Positions 47,941-56,253 of a stretch of 64,000 bases of DNA are shown here, piece by piece. The stretch is from Leptospira interrogans serovar Manilae (GTDB lineage: Bacteria; Spirochaetota; Leptospiria; Leptospirales; Leptospiraceae). The number at the start of each line of letters is the position of its first letter. Within the stretch, counting starts at the first letter, position 1. The stretch covers positions 1 through 64,000 of the forward strand of contig CAMCZP010000001.1 of the NCBI GenBank assembly GCA_945887855.1, written 5' to 3'. Below the pieces are notes generated by a model, which made no database searches, was not told where the DNA came from, and was given only the letters and a program-made list of their open reading frames with translations. Both the position numbers and the translations under genes were made by a program.

Positions 47941-49019
47941 ACCTCTAAATGGATTTCTGTCATTGCAACTGATACGCAGAGCTTAATTTTTTCACGAGAA
48001 TCATCTGAAATTTTACCGGTGATAAGATTTTTAACTCTTCCCTTGGCTTTCATACAAGCACATGTATTACAAATTCCCGCTTTGCAACCATGTTGAAGTG
48101 ATACTCCCTTGTCTAAAAGAGAATCCAGAATATTCTGAGATCCAACTTCTTCTTCTCTTGCACGAAAAAGTAATTTTACCTTTTGTAATTCTGCTACATC
48201 TTCTTCTTTTTGATTAAAAAGTCCAAAATCTTCTGATAGAATTTTATTGAGTAAATTTTCTTTTTCATAGAGACCAAAAACTATTTTTTTGAGTGGCTCG
48301 GGACCACAAAAGAAAGTAGAGTGTTCTTTGAAATCGGGAACATAGTATTTTAAAATGGATTCCTCAAAAATTCCAAAATTATACATGGGATTTTTTTCTT
48401 CTGATAAGAAGTGAATTACTTTAAGATTTTGTAAAGTGTGAGTCAATATATTTAACTCATGTTTAAATAAGATATCTTTTTCTGACTTTGAAAAGTAGAG
48501 AAGAGTAATTTTAGAAGTAGAGTTTTTCCTTGATAGCTCTTTGAGTTGAGATAGTATTGGTGTTATTCCAGATCCACCAGAGATAAATAAGTACTTTTCT
48601 GTTTCTATATTTTTAGTAAGTAAAAAATCTCCAGTTGCTTCCCCAAGTTCCCAAATATCACCAATTTTAGATAGAGTGTGTATGTGATTTGTTACAAGTC
48701 CGCCTGGGATTTTTTTAATTGTAATACGTATGAGTTTTTCTTTTGGATGAGACGAGAAAGAAAAGGTTCTTGTTTGAAATCTTCCATTGATCTTAAGACT
48801 CAAATTTACATGTTGCCCCGGTAGAAATCCCTTCCAGAGTCCATTAGGCTCTAGATAAAACGATTTTACATCATGGGATTCCTCTTGGATTCTAACTAAC
48901 TTTGCTTTGATACGGTTTACGCTCCAAGTCTTAGATAAATGGGAGAGACCAAAGTTAATCCATGCTGAGGATCCCTTGGGAAGTCGGTTGGAAATTGTCT
49001 GAACGGTTTGAAGAATCAT
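47937..49019 (-). CDS. Ferredoxin-NAD(P)H oxidoreductase fused to a C-terminal 2Fe-2S domain (desaturase electron donor)
   Basis: 360 residues. An FAD-binding barrel (TRTFSFSSHP near 90), an NAD(P)H-binding domain (YLFISGGSGITP near 140 and STFFCGPEPLKKIV near 235) and a plant-type ferredoxin domain with CKAGICNTC (Cys 312, 317, 320) and a fourth Cys near 348. It passes electrons from NAD(P)H to the desaturase encoded next. The Shine-Dalgarno CAGGAGAAA is strong. A perfect-arm palindrome sits 19-34 bp upstream of its start, over the likely -10 region. Confidence 0.93.
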   Translation of the reverse strand: MILQTVQTISNRLPKGSSAWINFGLSHLSKTWSVNRIKAKLVRIQEESHDVKSFYLEPNGLWKGFLPGQHVNLSLKINGRFQTRTFSFSSHPKEKLIRITIKKIPGGLVTNHIHTLSKIGDIWELGEATGDFLLTKNIETEKYLFISGGSGITPILSQLKELSRKNSTSKITLLYFSKSEKDILFKHELNILTHTLQNLKVIHFLSEEKNPMYNFGIFEESILKYYVPDFKEHSTFFCGPEPLKKIVFGLYEKENLLNKILSEDFGLFNQKEEDVAELQKVKLLFRAREEEVGSQNILDSLLDKGVSLQHGCKAGICNTCACMKAKGRVKNLITGKISDDSREKIKLCVSVAMTEIHLEV

Positions 49020-49037
49020 GTTTTTCTCCTGGTATTA

Positions 49038-49053
49038 GTTTACACTTGTAAAC
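49038..49053. promoter_or_regulatory. Operator-like palindrome upstream of the reductase-desaturase operon
   Basis: GTTTACA-CT-TGTAAAC has perfect 7-bp arms. It overlaps a candidate reverse-strand -10 (TATTGT at 49052-49057) with TTGACT at 49077-49082 as -35, spacing 18-19 bp. It fits repression by the divergent TetR-type protein. Confidence 0.72.
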
Positions 49054-49237
49054 AATAAAAAATCATCACTTTAAAAAGTCAAGAAAGTATTAAAAAAATA
49101 TTTATAAATTTGGATTTAGAAAAGAGAATGAAATCTCACCAGTTCTCTAAAAAATGCTTGGAAATAAGGGAAATAAGCTCTAAATTAGAGGAAAAAGTTA
49201 GAGAAATCCTAGAAATTTTATTGAAAAAAAGAATCAA

Positions 49238-49251
49238 ATTTACACGTAAAT
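49238..49251. promoter_or_regulatory. Related palindrome, middle of the divergent region
   Basis: ATTTAC-AC-GTAAAT shares the TTTACAC core of the other two sites. It is further from either start and could be a secondary site allowing looping or cooperative binding. Confidence 0.5.
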
Positions 49252-49297
49252 AGTAGGAGCTTGAGAATTGGAATTTTTATTGCTTATATCTTTTTTT

Positions 49298-49313
49298 GTT
49301 TACACTTGTATAA
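49298..49313. promoter_or_regulatory. Operator-like site overlapping the -10 box of the TetR gene
   Basis: GTTTACACTTGTATAA repeats the first 13 bases of the 49038 site. It overlaps a consensus -10 TATAAT at 49309-49314, so binding would block transcription of the regulator itself (autorepression, inferred). Confidence 0.62.
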
Positions 49314-49339
49314 TTTTATAAAACTACTTGAAAATTAGT

Positions 49340-50002
49340 ATGAAAGTAAATCATAAACACATGCAAAAATTGAGAACCCGCACAACAATCATTCAGGCGG
49401 CATTAGAATTGATGGGAGAGGAGAAGGGCTTAGAGGGATTGAGCCTTAGGGAAGTCACCCGAGTAGCAGAAATTTCTCCTACAGCATTTTATAGGCATTT
49501 TAAGGACATGGATGAATTGGGACTGGTTCTTGTTGATGAAGTAGGATTGAAATTACGGGGTTTGCTTCGCAGTGCCAGAAAAGATGGGGTATCGTATAAA
49601 GTTGCTCTTAGAGATTCTATCAATCTATTCTTTGGGTATGTCTCAGAAAATAGAGCCCTGTTTCGATTTATCATACGGGAAAGGGTAGGGGGAAATTCAA
49701 AGATTCGCTCTGCAATCCGTCAGGAGATGGGATACTTTGCCAAAGATTTAGCAGGGGATATGTCCACACTCAAGCGTATGACATGGCTCACCCACCAGGA
49801 GTTAGTGCAACTTTCCGAGATGATCATCCAAACATCATTTAGCAATGCCAATGATTTTTTGGACGTAGACGCAAATAAAAAAGAAGAAATTCGAGATATA
49901 AAGTTCAAATCAATTCGCCAATTGCGATTGATTTATTCGGGGGCGGCACTTAAAATTCAGAAGAGAAGAAGGATTAAGATAAGGGAGTTTAAGAGGAGAT
50001 AG
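49340..50002 (+). CDS. TetR-family regulator, FabR/DesT-like, of the desaturase operon
   Basis: About 220 residues from ATG 49340; TTG 49328 is an alternative start four codons earlier. An N-terminal HTH (LSLREVTRVAEISPTAFYRH) and a C-terminal domain of the FabR/DesT type, with the family-like TWLTHQELVQLSEMI segment. These regulators sense the unsaturated to saturated acyl-CoA ratio and repress desaturation genes. It is divergent from the reductase-desaturase operon, and palindromes at both promoters support that role. The basic tail KRRRIKIREFKRR is unusual. Confidence 0.87.
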   Translation: MKVNHKHMQKLRTRTTIIQAALELMGEEKGLEGLSLREVTRVAEISPTAFYRHFKDMDELGLVLVDEVGLKLRGLLRSARKDGVSYKVALRDSINLFFGYVSENRALFRFIIRERVGGNSKIRSAIRQEMGYFAKDLAGDMSTLKRMTWLTHQELVQLSEMIIQTSFSNANDFLDVDANKKEEIRDIKFKSIRQLRLIYSGAALKIQKRRRIKIREFKRR

Positions 50003-50072
50003 TTTTTTCGATGTAAAATAAGAAAATGAATAATCGTATTGATTTTTTCGATATATCGAATAAACTTATTCT

Positions 50073-51287
50073 ATGGATTGGATTCCCCGCCTAAATTCTG
50101 TAGAAAAAATTCTCCCGTTTGTGGACATGAGCATTGTTAAGATCATCACTGGAATCCGCCGTTGTGGAAAATCGGTAATGATGGAGCTTATACAGAAAGA
50201 GCTTTTGCATCGAAAAGTTCCCGAAAGTTCAATTCTTTCCATAAATTTTGAATCCCTATCAGATCCCTTAAACCGTAGTATTGAGACAGTATTAGAAAAG
50301 GTTCTAAACCTCACAAAAGTGGAGGATAAGGTTTATCTTTTTCTAGATGAGATACAAGAATTAGAAGGATGGGAGAAGCTGGTCAATTCCTTACTGGTTG
50401 ATACCAATGTGGATATTTACCTCACCGGTTCTAATGCGAATCTTCTCTCGGGTGAGCTTGCTACTTATCTGGCAGGACGTTACGTAGAGATAAAAATGTA
50501 TCCATTTTCTTTTTCGGAAACATTCAATTATTTAAAATTAAAAAATCCTTCCATTCTAATAGCAGATGCTTTCCTACTTTATCTCAAACGAGGAGGATTT
50601 CCTTTCTTATACAATTACGATTTGAATGATGCAGATGCCAGGCAGTATCTATCAAATATCTTCGACTCTATAGCACTCAAGGATATTATGCAAAGATACA
50701 ATGTTCGAGATGTATCCTCATTTCAACAATTGATTTTGTTTTTTATTGCAAATATTGGAAATTCCTTTTCTGCTACATCTCTATCAAAATATCTTAAGAG
50801 CCAGAAACGTTCAATATCTACTGAAACCATATATAATTATATTGAATATAGTCGATCGGCTAACTTACTTCATTTTGTGAAGAGGAATGATCTAGTAGGT
50901 AAGACAGTCCTTTCTACCCAAGAAAAAATCTATCTCACCGATCATGGTCTCAGGGAAGCGATCTATGGAAACAACCAAAGAGACATCAACCAAGTTCTCG
51001 AAAACATCATTTACATTGAACTCTTGCGAAGGGGTTATACTGTAACTGTGGGTAAAATAAAAGATAAAGAAATTGATTTTGTGGCAGACCAAGGCTCAAA
51101 GCGAATCTATATCCAAGTCGCTTACATCTTAGCGACAGAACAAACCATGAATCGAGAGTTTTCTATCTTTGAGAGTATTCCAGACAACTATCCCAAGTAT
51201 GTTCTCTCTCTAGATGAGTTCGATCGAAGCCAAAATGGAATCATCCATAAAAATATTCGGGATTTTTTGCTTGAAACTGAGCTTTGA
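50073..51287 (+). CDS. ATP-binding protein, AAA_14/DUF4143 family
   Basis: 404 residues. Walker A GIRRCGKS near 28, Walker B VYLFLDEIQ near 91, a sensor-like YLTGSNANLLSGELATYLAG, and a C-terminal DUF4143 domain with a PD-(D/E)xK-like core (KDKEIDFVADQ, then YIQVAY). This family is widespread and patchily distributed; its function is unproven and may involve nucleic acids or toxin-like roles. No neighbouring partner is evident. It separates the TetR gene from the DUF427 gene. Confidence 0.85.
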   Translation: MDWIPRLNSVEKILPFVDMSIVKIITGIRRCGKSVMMELIQKELLHRKVPESSILSINFESLSDPLNRSIETVLEKVLNLTKVEDKVYLFLDEIQELEGWEKLVNSLLVDTNVDIYLTGSNANLLSGELATYLAGRYVEIKMYPFSFSETFNYLKLKNPSILIADAFLLYLKRGGFPFLYNYDLNDADARQYLSNIFDSIALKDIMQRYNVRDVSSFQQLILFFIANIGNSFSATSLSKYLKSQKRSISTETIYNYIEYSRSANLLHFVKRNDLVGKTVLSTQEKIYLTDHGLREAIYGNNQRDINQVLENIIYIELLRRGYTVTVGKIKDKEIDFVADQGSKRIYIQVAYILATEQTMNREFSIFESIPDNYPKYVLSLDEFDRSQNGIIHKNIRDFLLETEL

Positions 51288-51410
51288 GAATTTGGAAGAG
51301 TATTTTAAATATGAGCTTAAAATAACAAATATTCCTATTGATTTTCCAATCGCCCTAGACTAAAAAGGTTTACTGAGTTTTATTTAGATCGGAACTCTAT
51401 AGGAGATTTT

Positions 51411-51692
51411 ATGAAAGCAGTTTGGAACGGTAAAACAATTGCAGAAAGCAATGACACAGTTGTTGTAGAAGGAAATCATTACTTCCCAGCAGAAGCCCTG
51501 AATAGGGAGTTCATTCAAGAAAGTACTACGCACACTACCTGTGCATGGAAAGGAGTTGCTTCCTACTATTCGCTCATTATCGATGGAAAAGAAAATCGAG
51601 ATGCTGTCTGGTATTACTCTGAACCTTCAGAAAAAGCTAAAAATATAAAAGGTAGGGTAGCCTTTTGGAAGGGCGTGGAAATAAGCAACTGA
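51411..51692 (+). CDS. DUF427-family protein
   Basis: 93 residues with the DUF427 pattern: MKAVWNGKTIAESNDT, VEGNHYFP, TTCAWKGVASYYS and AVWYYSEP, ending RVAFWKGVE. The single-domain beta-barrel has no known reaction. It is preceded by AGGAG. It lies 9 bp before egtB and is likely co-transcribed, hinting at a role beside ergothioneine synthesis, though this is guilt by association. Confidence 0.9.
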   Translation: MKAVWNGKTIAESNDTVVVEGNHYFPAEALNREFIQESTTHTTCAWKGVASYYSLIIDGKENRDAVWYYSEPSEKAKNIKGRVAFWKGVEISN

Positions 51693-51701
51693 AGTAGGGG
51701 T

Positions 51702-52949
51702 ATGAATAATATTCTAGAAAACTACCAAAAAACTCGTAGTTTAACCACAGAACTTATTAAAAATTTGGAACCAGAGGATACTGTAGTACAACCTGCAGAG
51801 TTTGTCAGCCCTCCCAAGTGGCACCTAGCACATACAACATGGTTCTTTGAAAATTTTATACTCAAGAAATTTATTAAGAATTTTAAAGTTCACGTTCTGG
51901 AATACGACTTTCTCTTCAACAGCTACTATGAAAGCCAGGGACAGAGAACTCCACGCAATACAAGAGGATTTTATACCAGGCCACTCTTACGGGAAGTTTT
52001 AGAATATAGAAAAGTTGTTGATTCCCAGATGGCTCAGCTCTTAGAAAAGTCCCTCACTGAAGAATTGTCATACATAACGTTAATTGGGATCAACCATGAA
52101 GAACAACACCAGGAATTGTTACTAACAGACTTGAAGTATATCTGGAGTTTCAGTCCCTTTTTTCCCAAATTGATTGAAAAAAAACAAACTTTGGATTTTC
52201 AGAAAACTTCTAGAGTCTGGATACCTATAGAACAGGGTCTTTATACAGTTGGTACCAAAAATGAAGAATTCCATTTTGATAACGAAGCTCCAGAACATAG
52301 AGTTTATCTCAATGCTTTTGAGATAGCTTCCACTCCTACCACCAATGGTGAGTACTTGGATTTCATTTTAGATAATGGATATAAGAGGTTTGAACTATGG
52401 CTCCAGGAAGGATTTCATTTTGTAAGAGAAAATAAAATCGAGTATCCCCTGTATTGGAAAAAAGAAGGTGATGACTATTTTACATATACATTAAGTGGTT
52501 TACAGAAACTTAACAAGGATGAGCCACTCACTCATATCAGTTATTACGAAGCAGATGCTTTTGCCAGATGGAAAAACCTCAGACTTCCAACAGAGTTCGA
52601 ATGGGAAGTAGCATCTCTGAATCAGAGCTACAATGGTAGTGAGGGTAATTTTCTAGATTCAGGTACATTACATCCTATACCCGTTGTGGGAGAGAATAGC
52701 TTTTTGGGACAGGTTTGGGAATGGACACAAAGTTCATACCTTCCCTACCCTGGATATAAAGCCTGGTCAGGAGATATTGGAGAGTACAACGGAAAATTTA
52801 TGGTAAACCAAATGGTACTAAAAGGTGGATCCTGTGTAACACCAAGAAAACATATACGTCCAACATATAGAAATTTTTTTCACCCAGAGTCAAGGTGGCA
52901 GTTTAGTGGAGTGAGACTGGTGAGAGGAAGTGTTACAAAGCAAAATTGA
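51702..52949 (+). CDS. egtB: Ergothioneine synthase EgtB-like (iron-dependent sulfoxide-forming enzyme)
   Basis: 415 residues: an N-terminal DinB-like bundle carrying the iron ligands (His 41 or 44 in KWHLAHTTW; H-x3-H-x-E at 132-138 in INHEEQHQE) and a C-terminal FGE-sulfatase fold (FEIASTPTTNGEYLDF, LRLPTEFEWEVAS, VWEWTQSSY, VLKGGSC, SGVRLVRG). It joins trimethylhistidine (hercynine) to a thiol donor with O2. The sulfur donor (gamma-glutamylcysteine or cysteine) cannot be decided here. It is followed with a 4-bp overlap by egtD. Confidence 0.92.
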   Translation: MNNILENYQKTRSLTTELIKNLEPEDTVVQPAEFVSPPKWHLAHTTWFFENFILKKFIKNFKVHVLEYDFLFNSYYESQGQRTPRNTRGFYTRPLLREVLEYRKVVDSQMAQLLEKSLTEELSYITLIGINHEEQHQELLLTDLKYIWSFSPFFPKLIEKKQTLDFQKTSRVWIPIEQGLYTVGTKNEEFHFDNEAPEHRVYLNAFEIASTPTTNGEYLDFILDNGYKRFELWLQEGFHFVRENKIEYPLYWKKEGDDYFTYTLSGLQKLNKDEPLTHISYYEADAFARWKNLRLPTEFEWEVASLNQSYNGSEGNFLDSGTLHPIPVVGENSFLGQVWEWTQSSYLPYPGYKAWSGDIGEYNGKFMVNQMVLKGGSCVTPRKHIRPTYRNFFHPESRWQFSGVRLVRGSVTKQN

Positions 52950-53890
52950 GCTACAAAGAAGACATAGAGGAACTGAGAATTTGTCTGAGTTCCTATCCAA
53001 AAAAAATACCATCCCGTTTTTTCTATGATGAACTAGGTGATAAATACTTCTCGGAGATTATGAATCTTCCAGAGTACTACCTCACCAGAACAGAAAATTT
53101 GATTCTTAAAGAAAACACCAGTTCTATTTTTAATAAATTAAATTATAATAAAAAAATTAGATTTTTAGAGCCAGGAGCAGGGGATGGGAGTAAGTTTGCA
53201 ATACTTTATAAAGCCCTAGAAAATAAAAAAAATTTTATATACAGTCCTATTGATATATCTGCAAACGTACTACAAATATTAGAGAGAAATCTAAAAAATG
53301 AATTTCCAGATCTTTCTATAGAGCCAATTATTTCTGATTATAAACATATAAAATCTCATATACCTGACTTAGAGGAACAAAAAGTTCTCTTATTTCTTGG
53401 GTCTAATTTAGGGAACTATACACCTGAAGAATCCATAGAATATTTAAGTCTATTTACAGATTGTTTGAAAGAAAATGATCTTTTTCTATTGGGAGTTGAT
53501 CTTGTTAAAGATCCAAATCTCATCCTCTCTGCCTACAATGATGCAGCAGGGGTAACATCAGAATTCAATTTGAATTTATTAAAAAGACTTAATTCTTTAT
53601 TGAAGACTGATTTTAATACCCAGGATTTTTTCCATTTTCCAATCTATAATCCTGTACTACAACAGGCTGAGAGTTATCTTGTATGTAAAGAAAACAGAGT
53701 TATCTATTCGGAGATTCTTAAGGAAAACTTTCATTTTCAGAAATACGAACCCATACTCACAGAGATTTCCCGTAAGTTCCGAATAAAGGATATAGAGTTT
53801 CTAGCCCGAACAACGAGGATGGAAATCTTAGAAGTATTCACCGATAGGGAAGAAAAATATTGCTGTACACTCTGGAGAAAGGGAAATTAA
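52946..53890 (+). CDS. egtD: L-histidine N-alpha-methyltransferase EgtD
   Basis: Makes hercynine from histidine with three SAM. 314 residues from TTG (overlapping the egtB stop as TTGA). Signature segments are IPSRFFYDELGDKYFSEI, LPEYYLTRTE near 42, the SAM-binding LEPGAGDGSK near 75, FLGSNLGNYTPEE near 155, AYNDAAGVTSEFN near 200, and TEISRKF near the end with the Glu expected for histidine binding. With EgtB it makes the sulfoxide; a C-S lyase (EgtE) and the EgtC amidohydrolase are not in this window. Confidence 0.94.
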   Translation: MSYKEDIEELRICLSSYPKKIPSRFFYDELGDKYFSEIMNLPEYYLTRTENLILKENTSSIFNKLNYNKKIRFLEPGAGDGSKFAILYKALENKKNFIYSPIDISANVLQILERNLKNEFPDLSIEPIISDYKHIKSHIPDLEEQKVLLFLGSNLGNYTPEESIEYLSLFTDCLKENDLFLLGVDLVKDPNLILSAYNDAAGVTSEFNLNLLKRLNSLLKTDFNTQDFFHFPIYNPVLQQAESYLVCKENRVIYSEILKENFHFQKYEPILTEISRKFRIKDIEFLARTTRMEILEVFTDREEKYCCTLWRKGN

Positions 53891-53961
53891 AATATCTATA
53901 GAAATATGGAAGTTAAAAGAATTCCCTCTCAAACTATTTTTACTGTATTTATTCAACTTTC

Positions 53962-54029
53962 TAGGAATTGGTATAGAATCTGGTTTTCACCATCAAATTC
54001 CTTGGAATTAAATTTTTAATGAGGACTTT
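53962..54029 (+). repeat. Duplicated leader segment, copy 1
   Basis: It aligns with 54197-54270 with indels: TAGGAATT, AGAATCT, ACCAT, ATTC-TTGG, a T-run, and TGAGGACTTT occur in the same order. It lies just upstream of the TTGACA/TATTCT promoter candidate. Confidence 0.7.
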
Positions 54030-54071
54030 TCTTAATTGTTAAATATTATCTTAAATATTATCAAAAAATCA

Positions 54072-54099
54072 TTGACAGTTTTATTTTTATAACTATTCT
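54072..54099 (+). promoter_or_regulatory. Candidate sigma-70 promoter P1 of the TRAP operon
   Basis: TTGACA (54072-54077), 16-bp spacing, TATTCT (54094-54099). This would give a leader of about 190 nt before tatT that contains two hairpins. Confidence 0.55.
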
Positions 54100-54108
54100 A
54101 AATACCTG

Positions 54109-54155
54109 AAAATGGTTTGTCTTCACCATTTTTTTTAAGTTTCGGCGAAACTTAA
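54109..54155 (+). promoter_or_regulatory. Two hairpins in the TRAP-operon leader
   Basis: The first, AAAATGGT / ACCATTTT (54109-54132), is followed by T residues and could act as an intrinsic terminator or attenuator. The second, TTAAGTTTCG-G-CGAAACTTAA (54135-54155), is a 10-bp perfect palindrome. No known riboswitch consensus was recognised. Confidence 0.5.
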
Positions 54156-54196
54156 GGTCTTATTCAAAGCTAACTCACGGTAGTAGTCTGATTCTT

Positions 54197-54270
54197 TAGG
54201 AATTTATAGAGAATCTCATTTAACCATTGGAATTCTTTGGGATAAGATTTTTGCTTTTAGTGAGGACTTT
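54197..54270 (+). repeat. Duplicated leader segment, copy 2
   Basis: The second copy of the 53962-54029 segment, 235 bp downstream. It ends in TGAGGACTTT immediately before a TATAAT box and the tatT ribosome-binding site. It carries a few extra bases (a TTTTAG-like stretch) compared with copy 1. Confidence 0.7.
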
Positions 54271-54280
54271 CTAATATAAT
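54251..54280 (+). promoter_or_regulatory. Candidate sigma-70 promoter P2 of the TRAP operon
   Basis: TTGCTT (54251-54256), 18-bp spacing, perfect TATAAT (54275-54280). Transcription would start about 15 nt before the tatT ATG, just ahead of AGGA at 54291-54294. Confidence 0.5.
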
Positions 54281-54300
54281 TAATAGAATGAGGAATGAGT

Positions 54301-55191
54301 ATGAAACAAAAAAGTAGAGTCCAACTGGCAATTGTTGCCCTTATGGTACTGTCGATATTCGTAGCTTGCGGAAAGTCCCGTCAAGTAAGAGCTTCTGTTG
54401 CAGTAGAAAGATCCAAAGCACCTGCTAAATTACCAGCTGATGTAGAGAAAGCATGGAAAAATCGTCATGAAAAAGCTGATTTACTTGCATCTCTCAAAGG
54501 AATGGAAGCCTATGATGTAGAAAATCCCCAGTTTACTGATGTTAAACTAAACATTTGCAGAGGATACTATCTATTAGCTGATGGACATCTTTGGTTAGAG
54601 ATGAATGATTCTAACGAAGGTGAAATCAAGAAACAACAAGCAGATGCGTATGACAAAGCAATTCAATATTGTGAGGCAGCACTTCAATTAAATCCCGCTC
54701 TTAGAGCAGAGGTAGGAAAGGGTATAGATATTGAGAAAGCTCTGGACAAGTTGGGAGTAGAAGACATAGATGCTCTCTATTGGAGATATGCCTGTTTAGG
54801 TAAATGGTCAAGAATCCAGGGTATGACAACATTACTAGGAAATCGTCCTAAATTCTCAGCAATGATCAAAAGAGTGGAAGAGTTAGAAACGCAAATGGGA
54901 AAAAAATATTTCTTTGATGCTACTTTGCGTTACCAAGCTGTTGGAAACGCTCTATCACCTACAGGGGATAAGAAAAAAGCTGATCAACAATTTGAACAAG
55001 CTATCAAGAATAATCCAAATTATTTTGCAGTGCGTAATATATATGCCGAAGCCCGTTTGAAAGGAAATGAAGACGAATTTAAAAAACAAGTTGACTATGT
55101 AATCAAAGGAAATCCAAAATCTCTTCCAGAAATCGAATCAGAACAAATTGTTGAACAAAGAAAAGCAAAAAAACTGTTAGAAGATCTTTAA
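54301..55191 (+). CDS. tatT: TatT-like TPR lipoprotein of a TRAP transporter
   Basis: The start is ATG 54301: AGGA (54291-54294) lies six bases before it, while the in-frame ATG 54295 would abut the Shine-Dalgarno directly. 296 residues: lipoprotein signal with lipobox FVACG, then helical TPR-type repeats (YYLLADGHLW, ADAYDKAIQYCEAALQLNP, ADQQFEQAIKNNPNYF). In Treponema the TatT lipoprotein partners a DctP-like protein to handle hydrophobic ligands. It is followed by dctP, dctQ and dctM, the expected set. Confidence 0.9.
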   Translation: MKQKSRVQLAIVALMVLSIFVACGKSRQVRASVAVERSKAPAKLPADVEKAWKNRHEKADLLASLKGMEAYDVENPQFTDVKLNICRGYYLLADGHLWLEMNDSNEGEIKKQQADAYDKAIQYCEAALQLNPALRAEVGKGIDIEKALDKLGVEDIDALYWRYACLGKWSRIQGMTTLLGNRPKFSAMIKRVEELETQMGKKYFFDATLRYQAVGNALSPTGDKKKADQQFEQAIKNNPNYFAVRNIYAEARLKGNEDEFKKQVDYVIKGNPKSLPEIESEQIVEQRKAKKLLEDL

Positions 55192-55205
55192 ACTTGGAGA
55201 ATTAA

Positions 55206-56213
55206 ATGTTACGAACATTGATAAAAACCCTATTCGCAATCGGAACAGCACTAGTATTGACCGGTGCTGTCTCTGCTCAAACAACTATTAAATTAGCAAC
55301 TGTTGCTCCAGAGGGATCTCCCTGGACCAATGAGTTGTCTAAGTTGAAAAAACGTATTGAATCAGAGTCAGGCGGTCAAATCAAAATTAAGGTTTATCCA
55401 GGCGGACAGATGGGAGGAGAAAATGAAATCCTCCAGCAAGTCATCCGGGGAAAACTGCAAGGTGCCGGACTGACAGCAGGTGCATTGGCAAACACAATCA
55501 AGGAAATAAATGTTCTCGAAATTCCCTACCTGTTCAGTGAATTCAAACAGGCAGATTGTGTTCTAGACAAACATGTATTAGAAGATTACAGAGCACTCTT
55601 TGAAGCGAAAGGTCTTATTTTTGTTACTTGGGCTGAAAACGGTTATAGAAGTATTGGAACAAAATCCAAACTCATCAAAACTCCAGATGACATGAAAGGA
55701 ATCAAGATTCGAATCCAAGAATCTCCTGTGCATATTGCCTATTGGAAGCAAATGGGCGTAAGCGGTATTCCCATTGCTATTCCGGAAGTTCTTCCCTCTC
55801 TCCAAACAGGAGTTGTGGATGGGTTTGATAACACTCCTCTCTTTACCTTAGCGGCAGAATGGCAAACAGCTATAAAGTATTTTAGTTTAACAAGACATAT
55901 CTACCAACCTGCGGCTATTGTTTATTCCAAAAAATTTTGGGATGAACTGAATGATGACCAAAAAAAGATTCTCATGGGTGAAGGAAATGCGGTCGCACCT
56001 AGTGCCAGACAAGCAGTTCGAGCCATTGAGAAAAATATGATCAATACTCTAGAAAAATCGGGAGTTGAAGTCTACACTCCAAATGCTGCTGATTTATCAG
56101 GGTTTAAATCTGCCGCTGCAGCTATGGCTGGTCCGATCGTTGGTAAGATTGGAGGCAACTCGAAAGCCATTTACGATAAAATCGTCAGTGCTAAGAAGGC
56201 ATGCGGAGAGTGA
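55206..56213 (+). CDS. TRAP transporter substrate-binding protein (DctP/TatP-like)
   Basis: 335 residues with a signal peptide (cut near SAQ) and the TRAP-SBP fold: TIKLATVAPEGSPW, VYPGGQMGGENEILQQV and the Arg-containing KGIKIRIQESPVHIAYWKQ segment, which in carboxylate-binding relatives contacts the ligand. GVVDGFDNTP near 205 is typical. It binds an organic or hydrophobic ligand in the periplasm and delivers it to DctQM; the ligand is unknown. Shine-Dalgarno GGAG. Confidence 0.95.
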   Translation: MLRTLIKTLFAIGTALVLTGAVSAQTTIKLATVAPEGSPWTNELSKLKKRIESESGGQIKIKVYPGGQMGGENEILQQVIRGKLQGAGLTAGALANTIKEINVLEIPYLFSEFKQADCVLDKHVLEDYRALFEAKGLIFVTWAENGYRSIGTKSKLIKTPDDMKGIKIRIQESPVHIAYWKQMGVSGIPIAIPEVLPSLQTGVVDGFDNTPLFTLAAEWQTAIKYFSLTRHIYQPAAIVYSKKFWDELNDDQKKILMGEGNAVAPSARQAVRAIEKNMINTLEKSGVEVYTPNAADLSGFKSAAAAMAGPIVGKIGGNSKAIYDKIVSAKKACGE

Positions 56214-56253
56214 ATTCTTCGCATTTGAATAAAAATAAAAAGGAGAAGCCTCT

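Noticed and set aside
50073..51287. AAA_14/DUF4143 ATPase as a phage-defence system
   Set aside because: No partner gene, island boundary or defence neighbour is visible; the family is common and of unproven role.
54109..54155. Known riboswitch in the TRAP leader
   Set aside because: The two stems lack any consensus I recognise (TPP, SAM, cobalamin, FMN, glycine, c-di-GMP).
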